Shown here: positions 17,277 through 25,858 of the stretch, piece after piece
Position numbering within the stretch: position 1 is the first letter of the stretch
Layout of the letters: every line of letters begins with the position of its first letter
Assembly: GCF_014647595.1 (NCBI RefSeq)
Contig: NZ_BMPM01000006.1
Span: forward strand, 124,001 to 188,000
Length of the DNA: 64,000 bases
Direction: 5' to 3'
Origin: Paenarthrobacter histidinolovorans
GTDB taxonomy: Bacteria > Actinomycetota > Actinomycetes > Actinomycetales > Micrococcaceae
The notes under the pieces: model-generated
Seen by the model: the letters and a program-made list of their open reading frames with translations, nothing else
Database searches by the model: none
Told to the model about the DNA's origin: nothing
Program-made: the position numbers and the translations under genes

Positions 17277-18104
17277 ATGAGTTCATCTGCCACAGCAACC
17301 GACCCCCGGATCGCTCGTTGGGAGCGGTTCCGTGATGGCCGGAATTCGGTCCTTGCCACCGAACATGGCTGGTTGACCCTGACCTCCTTCCAGTGGCTTG
17401 TTGAAGAACCGTCCGCGGTGGAGCTCGCGCCCGGGCTCTGGTCCACTGACGGCACAACAGCTTTCCTGACGGCCAGTGCCAAAGACGGCCTTACCCTGGT
17501 AGCCACCGGTGAGACGGTGGACGGAACCCTGAGTGCGGTGCTGGAGGACGAAGAGTCCCTGATGTGGGTCCGGTACGGTGGCGCGGACGGCAAGCAGGTA
17601 GTGGTGGAACTGGCCATGCGCGCGGATAAGTACGCGATCCGCACCCGTGATGACGGGTCCCCCGTCCTGACGGAGTTCACGGCCGTACCCACCTACGACT
17701 ACAACCCGGACTGGGTGGTCACCGGACGTTTCGAGCCCTATGAAGAACCCCAGGACGTCCCCATCGGCACGGCCAACCCCTTGGTGGACGGCGTACACCG
17801 CTCAGTGGGCGAGGTCGTTTTCCGTGTCTCCGGCGTCGAGCACGAGATCCGGCTCCATGCCGAGGCAGAGAAGCTCGGCGCGCTCAACGTCACGTTCCAC
17901 GACGAAACCAACGGGGACACAACGGACGAGTGGCGCAAGGTTTTCATTCCCCGGCCCCGGCCTGACGGCTCGGTGGTGATTGATTTCAACCGCGCCATCA
18001 ACTACCCCAGCGCCTTCACTCCCTACGGCACCTGCCCCATGCCTGTCCGGGGGAATTCGATCGATGTCCGGGTGGAAGCCGGTGAGAAGATCCCCGGAGT
18101 CTAG
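17277..18104 (+). CDS. DUF1684 family protein
   Basis: This 275-residue protein fits DUF1684, found in many bacteria and of unknown function. Recognisable parts are RWERFRDGRNSVLATEHGWLT at the start (in two pieces), the two-layer beta region with FTAVPTYDYNPDWVVTGRF in the middle, and DFNRAINYPSAFTPYGTCPMP near the end, the family's most conserved segment with invariant Asn, Tyr and Cys. There is no signal peptide. ATG 17277 follows AAGGAGA; upstream ATGs lack a ribosome-binding site. Its stop codon overlaps that of the convergent acyl-CoA dehydrogenase (shared CTAG at 18101-18104). Confidence 0.88.
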   Translation: MSSSATATDPRIARWERFRDGRNSVLATEHGWLTLTSFQWLVEEPSAVELAPGLWSTDGTTAFLTASAKDGLTLVATGETVDGTLSAVLEDEESLMWVRYGGADGKQVVVELAMRADKYAIRTRDDGSPVLTEFTAVPTYDYNPDWVVTGRFEPYEEPQDVPIGTANPLVDGVHRSVGEVVFRVSGVEHEIRLHAEAEKLGALNVTFHDETNGDTTDEWRKVFIPRPRPDGSVVIDFNRAINYPSAFTPYGTCPMPVRGNSIDVRVEAGEKIPGV

Positions 18105-19375
18105 GCGATGGCGGAAACGCCCGTCACGGCCCGGCCAACGATCAGCGAGTTGATTTCATACGAGCCTTCATAGGTGTAGATGGCTTCGGCGTCAGCGAAG
18201 ATCTTGGCCATCCGGTAGTCGGTGACGATCCCGTTCCCGCCCAGGATGGATCGTCCGCGGGCAACAGTCTCGCGCATCCTGGCACTGCAGTAGGCCTTTG
18301 CGAGCGCCACTTGGGCCATGTCGGCACCGCCGTGCCGAACCCCGCGTGCGTCAGTGAAGATATCCTCCTGCAGTTGGGCTATGCGGACCATCATTCCCAT
18401 GCTGGCCACCGCGTTCCCGAGCATTTCCACCAGGTGCTGCTGGATGAGCTGGAACCTGGCCAGCGGCTTTCCGAACTGCATACGCTCGACGGCGTACTGC
18501 CGGGCGACGTCGAACGCGGCCAGTTGCTGGCCTACAGCCTGCCAGGCGACCATGATCCGGGATCCGCGCAGGAGATGGTTGGTGTCGGCAAAACTGCTGA
18601 TGCCCGTGAACCGGTCCGCCTCCGCAACTTCCACGTCACGGAAAACGATGTCGGCGTTCTGCACCGTCCGGAGGGCGATCTTGTTTTCGATACGGCTCCG
18701 GGTGACGCCCGGCAATGAAGCGTCGACGATGAAGGCCCGCACGGCTCCGTCGGCTTCGTCTTTGGCCCACACCAGCATGTAATCGCAGAACGTCCCGTTG
18801 CCGATCCAGCGTTTGGCGCCGTTGAGCACCCAGTAGTCGCCGCCGTCGGACGTTGGCCGCGCCACCCGGCGGGCCGTGGTTTCCATGCCGCCGGCGACGT
18901 CTGAACCGTGGTCTGGTTCGGTGAGCGCGAAGGCGCCTGTGGTGCGGAGGTTCGAGGCGTCGTCGAGGTAGCGGTCCTGCTGGGCGTCGCTGCCGAAGTC
19001 GTAAAGGGACTCGACAAAGAGGTCGTGATGGACCATGAAGAAGGTGGCGATCGAGGTGTCCACGCGTGTCATCTCCGCGATGACCAGTCCAGCGAAAAGA
19101 TGGGTGTAACCCCGCTGGGCCGGCGCGCTGAGCCGGAGCGCGGCGAGTTTTGGCAGGATGTGCTCCGGGAATTCGGCTTTCTCCCACCATTGCCCGGCGT
19201 AGGGTGCGATCTCCGAGGCGAGAAACGCCCGGAGTTCGTTGAGTTTCCGCTGTTCCTGGACGCTCAGGAGTGACTCGAAGTCGAAGAAATCCGCGGTGGG
19301 AAGATCCGCTACCGACGCCGGGGTGCCACCGGATGATCCCGCCGGCAGCGGGGCCCCGCTGTAGTCGCCCATCAT
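18101..19375 (-). CDS. Acyl-CoA dehydrogenase
   Basis: This 424-residue FAD enzyme oxidises an acyl-CoA to the 2-enoyl-CoA and passes electrons to ETF. The family segments [15 protein letters not shown] (FAD/substrate contact), [18 protein letters not shown] and the C-terminal [17 protein letters not shown] and [17 protein letters not shown] (glutamate base) are all present. The [10 protein letters not shown] and long N-terminal region resemble glutaryl-CoA dehydrogenase-like enzymes. It overlaps the upstream SDR gene by 4 nt, so the pair acts together in fatty- or branched-acid oxidation. Chain-length preference cannot be read from sequence. Confidence 0.93.
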   Translation of the reverse strand: MMGDYSGAPLPAGSSGGTPASVADLPTADFFDFESLLSVQEQRKLNELRAFLASEIAPYAGQWWEKAEFPEHILPKLAALRLSAPAQRGYTHLFAGLVIAEMTRVDTSIATFFMVHHDLFVESLYDFGSDAQQDRYLDDASNLRTTGAFALTEPDHGSDVAGGMETTARRVARPTSDGGDYWVLNGAKRWIGNGTFCDYMLVWAKDEADGAVRAFIVDASLPGVTRSRIENKIALRTVQNADIVFRDVEVAEADRFTGISSFADTNHLLRGSRIMVAWQAVGQQLAAFDVARQYAVERMQFGKPLARFQLIQQHLVEMLGNAVASMGMMVRIAQLQEDIFTDARGVRHGGADMAQVALAKAYCSARMRETVARGRSILGGNGIVTDYRMAKIFADAEAIYTYEGSYEINSLIVGRAVTGVSAIA

Positions 19376-20163
19376 TTGATTCCCATCCGGATGGCGCCAT
19401 CCAGGCGAATGGTCTCGCCGTTCAACATCGCATTTTCCACGATGTGGGCGGCCAGGTTGGCGTATTCCGCGGCCCGGCCAAGGCGTGCCGGGTGCGGGAC
19501 CTGCTGCCCCAGCGATTCCTGGGCTGCTTGGGGAAGACCCGCCATCATGGGTGTTTCGAAGATGCCGGGCGCGATGGTGGCGACCCGGATCAGGGAACGT
19601 GCCAGTTCGCGCGCCAGCGGGAGCGTCATGGCAGCTACCGCCCCTTTGGAGGCGGCGTAGGCGGGCTGTCCGATCTGGCCTTCGAAGGCGGCAACGGAGG
19701 CAGTGTTGATGATGACACCTCGTTCGGGGCCACCCAGCTCGGTGGACACGGGTTCCGTTTCCACCATGGCGGCGGCGGCCAGGCGGATCACGTTGAAGGT
19801 GCCGATGAGGTTGATCTGGATGACTTTATTGAAGGTCTCCAGCGGCAGGACGCCGTCCCGGCCAAGCACTTTTCCGGGTGTAGCTATGCCTGCGCAGTTG
19901 ACCACAATGCGCAGTGGTCCCAACGATGCTGCGGCGTCAACAGCGGATTGGATCTGGGCTTCGTCGGTGACGTCGGCTGGAGCAAAGACCACCTTGCCGC
20001 CTGCGTTCCCGGCATTCAGCGTGGCGGCATATTGCTCGCCGGCGGACTGGGGCAAGTCCACCAGCACCACTGATGCTCCGGCGTCGTAAAGTCGCTTCGC
20101 TGTGGCCGCACCCAAACCTGACGCACCGCCGGTAATCAGCGCCACCGTACCGTTGATGTCCAT
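19372..20163 (-). CDS. SDR family 3-hydroxyacyl-CoA dehydrogenase-like oxidoreductase
   Basis: This 263-residue short-chain dehydrogenase has the cofactor motif TGGASGLG (residues 11-18), the NAG motif as VNCAGIA, and the catalytic YxxxK in [11 protein letters not shown]. Sequence style ([37 protein letters not shown] segment) resembles type II 3-hydroxyacyl-CoA dehydrogenase (HSD17B10-like). Coupled to the acyl-CoA dehydrogenase, it would catalyse the hydroxyacyl step of beta-oxidation, although no hydratase or thiolase is nearby. The start at 20163 has AGGAGG. A GTTAA-N6-TTAAC operator candidate lies upstream. Confidence 0.92.
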   Translation of the reverse strand: MDINGTVALITGGASGLGAATAKRLYDAGASVVLVDLPQSAGEQYAATLNAGNAGGKVVFAPADVTDEAQIQSAVDAAASLGPLRIVVNCAGIATPGKVLGRDGVLPLETFNKVIQINLIGTFNVIRLAAAAMVETEPVSTELGGPERGVIINTASVAAFEGQIGQPAYAASKGAVAAMTLPLARELARSLIRVATIAPGIFETPMMAGLPQAAQESLGQQVPHPARLGRAAEYANLAAHIVENAMLNGETIRLDGAIRMGIK

Positions 20164-20192
20164 CCATCCTCCTTGATGCAGAACCCAAATCC

Positions 20193-20208
20193 GTTAATGC
20201 ATGTTAAC
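20193..20208. promoter_or_regulatory. Candidate operator GTTAA-N6-TTAAC
   Basis: Inverted repeat GTTAATGCATGTTAAC in the 92-bp divergent region between the SDR gene (minus) and the GH76-like gene (plus), 30 nt from the SDR start. Its form suits a TetR-family repressor of fatty-acid genes, but no cognate regulator is adjacent. Confidence 0.5.
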
Positions 20209-20255
20209 TGAAATTGTGAGCCAGTGCACAACTGGTCCACCGATAGGCTGTTCCC

Positions 20256-21422
20256 ATGCCCGCGCACGATGCCCTCGACAACCAATCGCTCCCCACTCCG
20301 GATGCCGCTGTCCGGGCCAGCCGCGCCGACCAGGCAGCCCGTTCGGTGACCCGCAGCTTCGGGCGGCGGCTGCTCTTCCTGCCTGGCACGCACATCGGCG
20401 CGATCAGGATTCCGGGGAACACGCTCCGCGGCCTGTTGGGCCCTTGGCACTACTGGTGGCAGGCGCATTATGTGGATTGCCTGGTGGACACGGGCCGCCG
20501 GGAGCTCGCCACCAAAACAAGGTTCGACGGCGACTCCCGCCCGAGCGCCGGCAGGCTTGCTTCCCGGCTGGTCACCACTATCCGGCTGCGTAACCTGCTC
20601 AGGTTCGAGAACCACTACTACGACGACATGGCTTGGCTTGCCCTATCAACGCTCAGGCTTGGGAAGCTTGCGGAGGAAACCAGGAAACCGGGGCGCCGGC
20701 GCAACGCGTACATCCAAAAACGGTTAACCCTGCAGTTCGATTCAGCGTCCACGGACGAGCTGGGCGGCGGAACGTTCTGGAGTACCAAAAGGGACTTCAA
20801 GAACACTCCTGCCACCGCACCCGTAGCCCTGTATTTTGCCCGGACGGGCCACCGGGACCGCGCCCAGGCCCTGGTGGGGTGGCTCAACTCCCGGCTTCTT
20901 CATCCCGAGCTCGGCGTTTACCGGGATGGGATCCGGATCAGGAACGGTGAGCCTGTCCTGGAGGAGGCCGTGTACACCTATAACCAGGGGCCGGTTCTGG
21001 GGGCTTTGCTGGAACTCGGTGGCCAGGACAACCTTGATCGGGCCGCACGCCTGGTCGGGGCCATTGACCGCGAGTTGACGGTTCCCGGCACCCGGGTGAT
21101 CCGGGGAGACGGGACCGGCGACGGAGGGCTCTTCACGGGGATCCTGGTCCGCTACCTCGCGGTGGCGGGACGGGACGGGCGGCTTACCCTTGAAGCGCGT
21201 GAAACGGCGCGCGAACTGGTCATCTCCACGGCCGAAGCTTTCTGGACGGGACGCCGGGAAGCACCGGAGCTGATGCGGGGCCCAGCTGCGGAAAACCCGC
21301 CCCTCGTCTTCTCCCCCAACCCCCTGCGCCCGGCGACGGAGACCTATCCGCCGGGTGCCGGCGTCGAACTTTCCACCCAGCTGCAGGCCTGGATGGCTTT
21401 CGAGGCCGCGGCCACGCTTTAG
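20256..21422 (+). CDS. Glycoside hydrolase family 76-like protein
   Basis: This 388-residue protein carries the signature of GH76, whose members cleave alpha-1,6-mannan with paired aspartates. Visible are YYDDMAWLALSTL (about 126-138, the DD pair), GGGTFWSTKRDFKNTPATAP (about 170-189) and EEAVYTYNQGPVLGALLEL and GDGTGDGGLFTGILVRYLA, which line the (alpha/alpha)6 barrel. It lacks a signal peptide, so it would act inside the cell, for example on lipomannan-like precursors or imported oligosaccharides. The stop overlaps that of the convergent YdeI gene (21419-21422). Ribosome-binding site upstream of ATG 20256 is weak. Confidence 0.82.
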   Translation: MPAHDALDNQSLPTPDAAVRASRADQAARSVTRSFGRRLLFLPGTHIGAIRIPGNTLRGLLGPWHYWWQAHYVDCLVDTGRRELATKTRFDGDSRPSAGRLASRLVTTIRLRNLLRFENHYYDDMAWLALSTLRLGKLAEETRKPGRRRNAYIQKRLTLQFDSASTDELGGGTFWSTKRDFKNTPATAPVALYFARTGHRDRAQALVGWLNSRLLHPELGVYRDGIRIRNGEPVLEEAVYTYNQGPVLGALLELGGQDNLDRAARLVGAIDRELTVPGTRVIRGDGTGDGGLFTGILVRYLAVAGRDGRLTLEARETARELVISTAEAFWTGRREAPELMRGPAAENPPLVFSPNPLRPATETYPPGAGVELSTQLQAWMAFEAAATL

Positions 21423-22033
21423 CTGGCCGGTTTCGGGGGCGTGGCCGGCTGTTTCTTTTGGGGATACGGCGTTTCATGGCGGGACAGCATCTCCACGAAC
21501 CCGGCGATTTTACGGGCCCGGGTATCGGCCCGTTTGACCAGGTTGGTGCGGTGGATCAGGGCGAAACGGTTCTGGGACGTGAGGACGTCGAACATGGCCT
21601 GCGCCTCGGGAACAGCGGCTATTGCTGCTGCGAGGTCGTCCGGCACTGTTGAGTCGGCGGGGCCGGCGTAGGCAGCTTCCCAGCGGCCGTCGGCCTTGGC
21701 GGCCTCGACGGCGGCGCGCCCGGCGTCGGTCATCTTGCCTTCGGTTTCAAGCCTGGCGATATGGCCAACGTTCCGCGCGGACCAAATGCTGCGGCGTCCC
21801 CGCGGTGTCATGCGCTGGAAGTAGCTCTCGGCGTCGCGGCTCCGGGACTGGCCATCGATCCAGCCGAAGCACAGGGCCTCGTCCAGGGCGGCGTCGTAAT
21901 CCAGCTCCGTGACGTTACCGCCCTTCTTGTGGAGGATCAGCCACACGCCAGGACTGTCCGCTGCGTGTTCGGCCAACCAGGCGCGCCATTCGGCGCCGTC
22001 CCGGACAAGAAGTTCCTCGAGCTCAATGGGCAT
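21419..22033 (-). CDS. YdeI/OmpD-associated family protein
   Basis: This 204-residue protein belongs to the YdeI/OmpD-associated (YdhG-like) family: WRAWLAEHAADSPGVWLILHKK, EALCFGWIDGQ and SRDAESYFQRMTPRGRRSIWS are the classic consecutive motifs. Members have been linked to resistance to cationic antimicrobial peptides and cell-envelope stress, but the molecular role is unknown. The start at 22033 is used because everything upstream covers the tandem repeat and the opposite-strand VOC gene. It ends in a Lys/Pro-rich tail (PQKKQPATPPKPAS). It is convergent with the GH76-like gene. Confidence 0.88.
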   Translation of the reverse strand: MPIELEELLVRDGAEWRAWLAEHAADSPGVWLILHKKGGNVTELDYDAALDEALCFGWIDGQSRSRDAESYFQRMTPRGRRSIWSARNVGHIARLETEGKMTDAGRAAVEAAKADGRWEAAYAGPADSTVPDDLAAAIAAVPEAQAMFDVLTSQNRFALIHRTNLVKRADTRARKIAGFVEMLSRHETPYPQKKQPATPPKPAS

Positions 22034-22042
22034 GGCCCCATT

Positions 22043-22085
22043 CTGCTGCGAAATGGCCCTGCTGCGAAACGGCTCTGCTGCGAAA
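22043..22085. repeat. Three tandem copies of CTGCTGCGAAA
   Basis: CTGCTGCGAAA recurs at 22043-22053, 22059-22069 and 22075-22085 with exact 16-bp spacing, in the 108-bp divergent region between the YdeI gene and the VOC-like gene. Regular spacing suggests either slippage expansion or a repeated protein-binding site. Confidence 0.75.
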
Positions 22086-22141
22086 CGTGGGAAACGGCAT
22101 AGGCTGAAAAGCAGACGCCCTGCCACACCCCAGGAGGAACA

Positions 22142-22873
22142 ATGTTGCGAGCCCGACCCCTTCATTTCACATCCCGTCTGGAGCATTGGACCGGAGTTCT
22201 CGCCGCCCTGGGTCTGGCCAAGGTGGTGGATCAGGGCGATTGGCTCGAGTTCGACGCCGGTTCCGGTCGCCTGGCGCTGCACGCCGCAGCACACGGATCC
22301 CCGGAGGACGGAACAACGGTATTTGGGGTGGAAGTGGGAATCCTGGAGGAGTTCGCCCGCCGAACCAGGGAGGACGGCACGCAGGCGGACGTCACCGAAG
22401 CATCCCACGGGACCACGGTCCAAGTCACAGCCAAGGACGGATTCCAGTTCCTCGCGGATCAGGCACAGCGGGCTGAGGACGGCACCTGGGCAACGTCCGG
22501 ACAGGCCGACCCGGCGCTCGTCGTGGTGGGCACGTGGGTGAGTCCCGACGTCGACGGTTCCGCCCGGGAACTGCGCAACATCGGCGCCCGGCCGCGGACG
22601 TCGGACGACGAAGCTGCCACCTTCACTGCCAAGAACGGTGGCATCCTCCGCGTTGTCCACGGTTCCGCTGCCGGGTCCGGGGACCTGGCCTTCGAGTACG
22701 ACGGCGATCTGGAGCTTTTGCTGGGGCGGCTCACCGAGGCGAAAGTTGAGGCACGGATCAGCGAGGACGTCCTCTACGTCGCCAACCCTGATGCCGTGGG
22801 TGGCTCGGCGTCGGCGTCGATTGTTGTGGAGAGAACAGCAACACAACAGACGCCGGCCGGCCCAAGCAGCTAG
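22142..22873 (+). CDS. VOC/glyoxalase-like protein
   Basis: This 243-residue protein looks like a pair of divergent VOC (vicinal oxygen chelate) modules: HFTSRLEHWTGVLAALGLA then WLEFDAGSGRLALHAA and TTVFGVEVGILEEF in the first part, and a weaker second copy from about residue 125 (VSPDVDGSARELRNIG; TFTAKNGGILRVVHG). The metal-binding His/Glu set is not clearly preserved, so it may bind rather than transform its ligand. ATG 22142 has an excellent AGGAGG site. Its stop overlaps that of the convergent M20 hydrolase (CTAG, 22870-22873). Confidence 0.65.
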   Translation: MLRARPLHFTSRLEHWTGVLAALGLAKVVDQGDWLEFDAGSGRLALHAAAHGSPEDGTTVFGVEVGILEEFARRTREDGTQADVTEASHGTTVQVTAKDGFQFLADQAQRAEDGTWATSGQADPALVVVGTWVSPDVDGSARELRNIGARPRTSDDEAATFTAKNGGILRVVHGSAAGSGDLAFEYDGDLELLLGRLTEAKVEARISEDVLYVANPDAVGGSASASIVVERTATQQTPAGPSS

Positions 22874-24126
22874 TCCTCCAGCGCCCCGTCACAGAGCCGG
22901 CCCACAACCTCGGTGAGCATGGCCAGTCCGGCAACGATGTCCTCATCCGTGGTGTATTCGTGCTCGTTGTGGGAAATCCCATCCACACTGGGAACAAAGA
23001 GCATCACGGTTGGAACGAGGTCCTTCATGTTGGTGGAATCGTGCCCGGCAAGGGTCATGACTTCCTTGTTGGACAGTCCCAGGTGGGCGGCGACCTTGGC
23101 CGCAAGTTCCACGCCTTCGGGCTGGTATGGGGTGACCGCCCAGGAGTGTGAGTGGTTCTTTTCCACCGAGACGTTGGCCAGCCGTTCAATCTCCGTGATG
23201 CGCGCGTGCAGCAGCGCATCCGCCTCGGCCAGCACTGCTTCGTCGGCACTGCGCAGGTCCAGGAGCAGGTTCACGCGCGACGGCACCACCACAGGTGAGT
23301 TCGGGTACACGTTGAGCTGCCCCACCGAGGTGTGCAGGACGCCCGGGAAGCGGTCAGCGAGTTCGCGCGCCGCCACCACCAGCATCGAAGCACCCAGAAG
23401 GGCGTCCTTGCGGTCCGCGATCACCGTGGAACCGGTGTGTGCCTGCTCGCCGTGGACCACGAACTCATACTTGTTCGCTGCCCAGTTGGAGCTGACCAGG
23501 CCAATGGTGATGCCCTCCCGCTCCATGCTGCGCCCCTGTTCGATGTGGATTTCTGCGCAGTAAGCCGCCTCCGGCCCCTCAAACGTTCCGCGGCAACCAA
23601 TCGCGTCCAGGGCGTCACGGACGGTGATCCCGGCGGCGTCCTTGGTGTTGAGTGCAGCGTCGAGGTCCAGCTTGCCCGTGTAGACGGACGATCCCATCAT
23701 GGACGGCTTGAAGCGGCTGCCTTCCTCGTTGAACCAGTTGACGACGGCGAGGTTGAACTTGGGTGCGGTGGCGCCGGCTTCCCAGCGGGCTGCCAAGCGG
23801 AACGCGGCGTGCGCTGCGGCCAGGACGCCGTACGCGCCGTCGTAACGGCCCGCCGTCGGCTGTGAATCCATGTGGGACCCGACCACCACGAAGGGCGCAC
23901 CGGGCACGGCCTCGTAGAGGCCCCACTGGTTGCCGGCGTGATCGAACTTCACTGTGAAACCGCGCTCTTCAAGGAGCCCGGTGAGCCAGCGGCGCTGTTC
24001 GCCATCGGGAACCGTTGCTGCCTGGCGGTCCACGCCGCCGTTCCCGGTGGCACCGAAGGCGCTCATGGTCCGGAAGTCCTGCACGAAGGCGGTGTCCTGG
24101 GCGGTGAAACGTGTGGTGGTTGTCAT
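22870..24126 (-). CDS. M20 family Zn-dependent amidohydrolase (allantoate / N-carbamoyl-L-amino acid hydrolase type)
   Basis: This 418-residue metalloenzyme hydrolyses N-carbamoyl or ureido bonds. Metal ligands are visible in GSHMDSQPTAGRYDGAYG (H85, D96), NEEGSRF (E134, E135), the HIEQG motif near residue 197 and ISHNEHEY near the C-terminus, the exact set for the AllC/HyuC group with two divalent ions. Last gene of the minus-strand catabolic operon, 8 nt after the amidohydrolase gene. Within the cluster it may release an amino acid or amine from an N-carbamoyl intermediate. I cannot separate allantoate from carbamoyl-amino-acid specificity; no other allantoin gene is nearby, which favours the latter. 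Confidence 0.92.
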   Translation of the reverse strand: MTTTTRFTAQDTAFVQDFRTMSAFGATGNGGVDRQAATVPDGEQRRWLTGLLEERGFTVKFDHAGNQWGLYEAVPGAPFVVVGSHMDSQPTAGRYDGAYGVLAAAHAAFRLAARWEAGATAPKFNLAVVNWFNEEGSRFKPSMMGSSVYTGKLDLDAALNTKDAAGITVRDALDAIGCRGTFEGPEAAYCAEIHIEQGRSMEREGITIGLVSSNWAANKYEFVVHGEQAHTGSTVIADRKDALLGASMLVVAARELADRFPGVLHTSVGQLNVYPNSPVVVPSRVNLLLDLRSADEAVLAEADALLHARITEIERLANVSVEKNHSHSWAVTPYQPEGVELAAKVAAHLGLSNKEVMTLAGHDSTNMKDLVPTVMLFVPSVDGISHNEHEYTTDEDIVAGLAMLTEVVGRLCDGALED

Positions 24127-24134
24127 GATCTCCC

Positions 24135-25850
24135 CTATGAGCTGTGGGCGGCGAACGAACTTTCAGGGGAAAGTTCAGCGTTGAAGCCGGTTGATTGGTA
24201 GGTGAAGCGGCCTCCGACGGCGGTGGCCAGGACCTGCAGTCCGCTGATGGCCGGTGCCTTCAACGGTGAGGCGGACAGGACAACGAAGTCGGCAAGCTTG
24301 CCGGGTGTCAGGGTGCCTTTCTCGTCCAAGGAACCTGTGGCTGCCGCGGCTCCGGAGGTGTAGGCGGCGAGGGCCTGCTGCGGGGCGAGGCGTTCTGCGG
24401 GGTTGCCAAAGACAGCCCCGGATTCGGTCCGCCGGTCCACGAAGGCCTGCATGCCACGGAGTACGTTACCGTCGGCAACGGGACGGTCCGAGCTCCCAGC
24501 GAGCGTCACGCCTGCTTCCAGGAAACTCGCTGCCCGGTAGGCCCACGGCAGGCGCTCCGGTCCGAGGGAAGCGGTCATGCCGTCCCCACCGTCCCGGAAG
24601 AAGCTTGCCTGCGGTGTCACGGCTATTCCGGCGTCCGCGAGCCTGGCCAGTTGCTCGGGGCGCGTCATGGAGGCGTGCTCGATCCTGTTGGGCACCCGAC
24701 GCGGTCCGTACACCGCTTGGCAGTGGGCAATGATATCCACGGCGAGGTCAACGGCACGGTCCCCGATGGCGTGCGCCGCGATGGACCACCCGGCGGCGTA
24801 AGCAGCCTCGATGCGCTCCCGCAGCTGGGCCGGATCCGCTTGGAAGTAGCCAACGTTGCCGCGGTTGTCCTTGTGGCCGTGGCTGCAGAACTCGTGGCTC
24901 ACGGCCGCGGTTTCGCCCAGGAGTGAGCCGTCCAGGAACACTTTGGCGGGCCCGAGGGACAGGTACTCATTCCCGAATCCGCTGGTGATGCCAAGGTCCA
25001 GCCCGGCCGGGACGGCACCAACACTGTCAGAAGCATGCCCGCCCAGGCCGTGCAGTACATCCAGCACCGGCATGACCTGGGCACGGGCATGCAACCGGCC
25101 GTTGGCCGAGGCGCTCTGGTAGGCGGCGAGCTCGGCCGGGCTGTGCCCGATCCACCCGCCGCCAACCCCGGCCTCGGTGAAACTCGTGATGCCCTCGGAA
25201 GCGTAATACAACGTGGCCCTCTCAAGGGCGGCCTCGATGTCCTCCAGCGAGTACGGCAGGATCAGCTGCTGGATCAGTTCCTGGGCCGTCTCCTGGACCA
25301 GTCCCGTGGGATGTCCCGCTGCGTCGCGGACGATCGCACCGCCGTCGGGATCCGGGAACGACGGCGACTCCGCACCTGCCAGCCGCAACGCGGCTGTGTT
25401 GACCACGGCCATGTGCCCGGAGTTGTGGCGCATGAACAGCGGCCGCTCCCCCGTGATGCGGTCCAGCTCGGCGATGTCCGGGAAGGACCCGCCGTGCTGG
25501 GTCTGGCTGAAGCCAGTGGCGAAGAGCCAGCCCGCGCCGTCGCCGGTAACAGCACCGGCGTCGGTCATGGCGCCGCCGAGCACCCCATACAGCTCATCCA
25601 GGCCGCGGGCACCGGAGACGTCCAGCTCCGCCAGGCCCAGCCCGAACCACGTGGTGTGGCAGTGGGCATCGATGAAGCCCGGAGTGACAGTGGCACCGCC
25701 AAGATCAAGCACCTGAACAGCGTCCAAGCCATCCAGGTCCTCGTCCAGGCCCACGATGCGGCCTTGCCAGATGCCCAGCGAGCCGGCCACCGGGCGGTCC
25801 GGATCCATGGTGATGATCTCTGCGTTCCGCAGGAGGAGGTCGAGTTTCAT
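24135..25850 (-). CDS. YtcJ-like metal-dependent amidohydrolase
   Basis: This 571-residue protein belongs to the amidohydrolase superfamily, YtcJ branch, which includes N-substituted formamide deformylase of Arthrobacter pascens. The TIM-barrel metal motif is GFIDAHCHTTWFG (H63 and H65), and further ligands lie in IAAHAIGDRAVDLAVD and NRIEHASM; the substrate aspartate is in LAGSSDRPV. It starts MKLDLLLRNAEIITMD, typical for the family, at 25850, and is separated by 8 nt from both neighbours in the operon. It likely hydrolyses an amide or lactam in the pathway served by the cluster. The exact substrate is unknown. Confidence 0.9.
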   Translation of the reverse strand: MKLDLLLRNAEIITMDPDRPVAGSLGIWQGRIVGLDEDLDGLDAVQVLDLGGATVTPGFIDAHCHTTWFGLGLAELDVSGARGLDELYGVLGGAMTDAGAVTGDGAGWLFATGFSQTQHGGSFPDIAELDRITGERPLFMRHNSGHMAVVNTAALRLAGAESPSFPDPDGGAIVRDAAGHPTGLVQETAQELIQQLILPYSLEDIEAALERATLYYASEGITSFTEAGVGGGWIGHSPAELAAYQSASANGRLHARAQVMPVLDVLHGLGGHASDSVGAVPAGLDLGITSGFGNEYLSLGPAKVFLDGSLLGETAAVSHEFCSHGHKDNRGNVGYFQADPAQLRERIEAAYAAGWSIAAHAIGDRAVDLAVDIIAHCQAVYGPRRVPNRIEHASMTRPEQLARLADAGIAVTPQASFFRDGGDGMTASLGPERLPWAYRAASFLEAGVTLAGSSDRPVADGNVLRGMQAFVDRRTESGAVFGNPAERLAPQQALAAYTSGAAAATGSLDEKGTLTPGKLADFVVLSASPLKAPAISGLQVLATAVGGRFTYQSTGFNAELSPESSFAAHSS

Positions 25851-25858
25851 GTCCAGTT

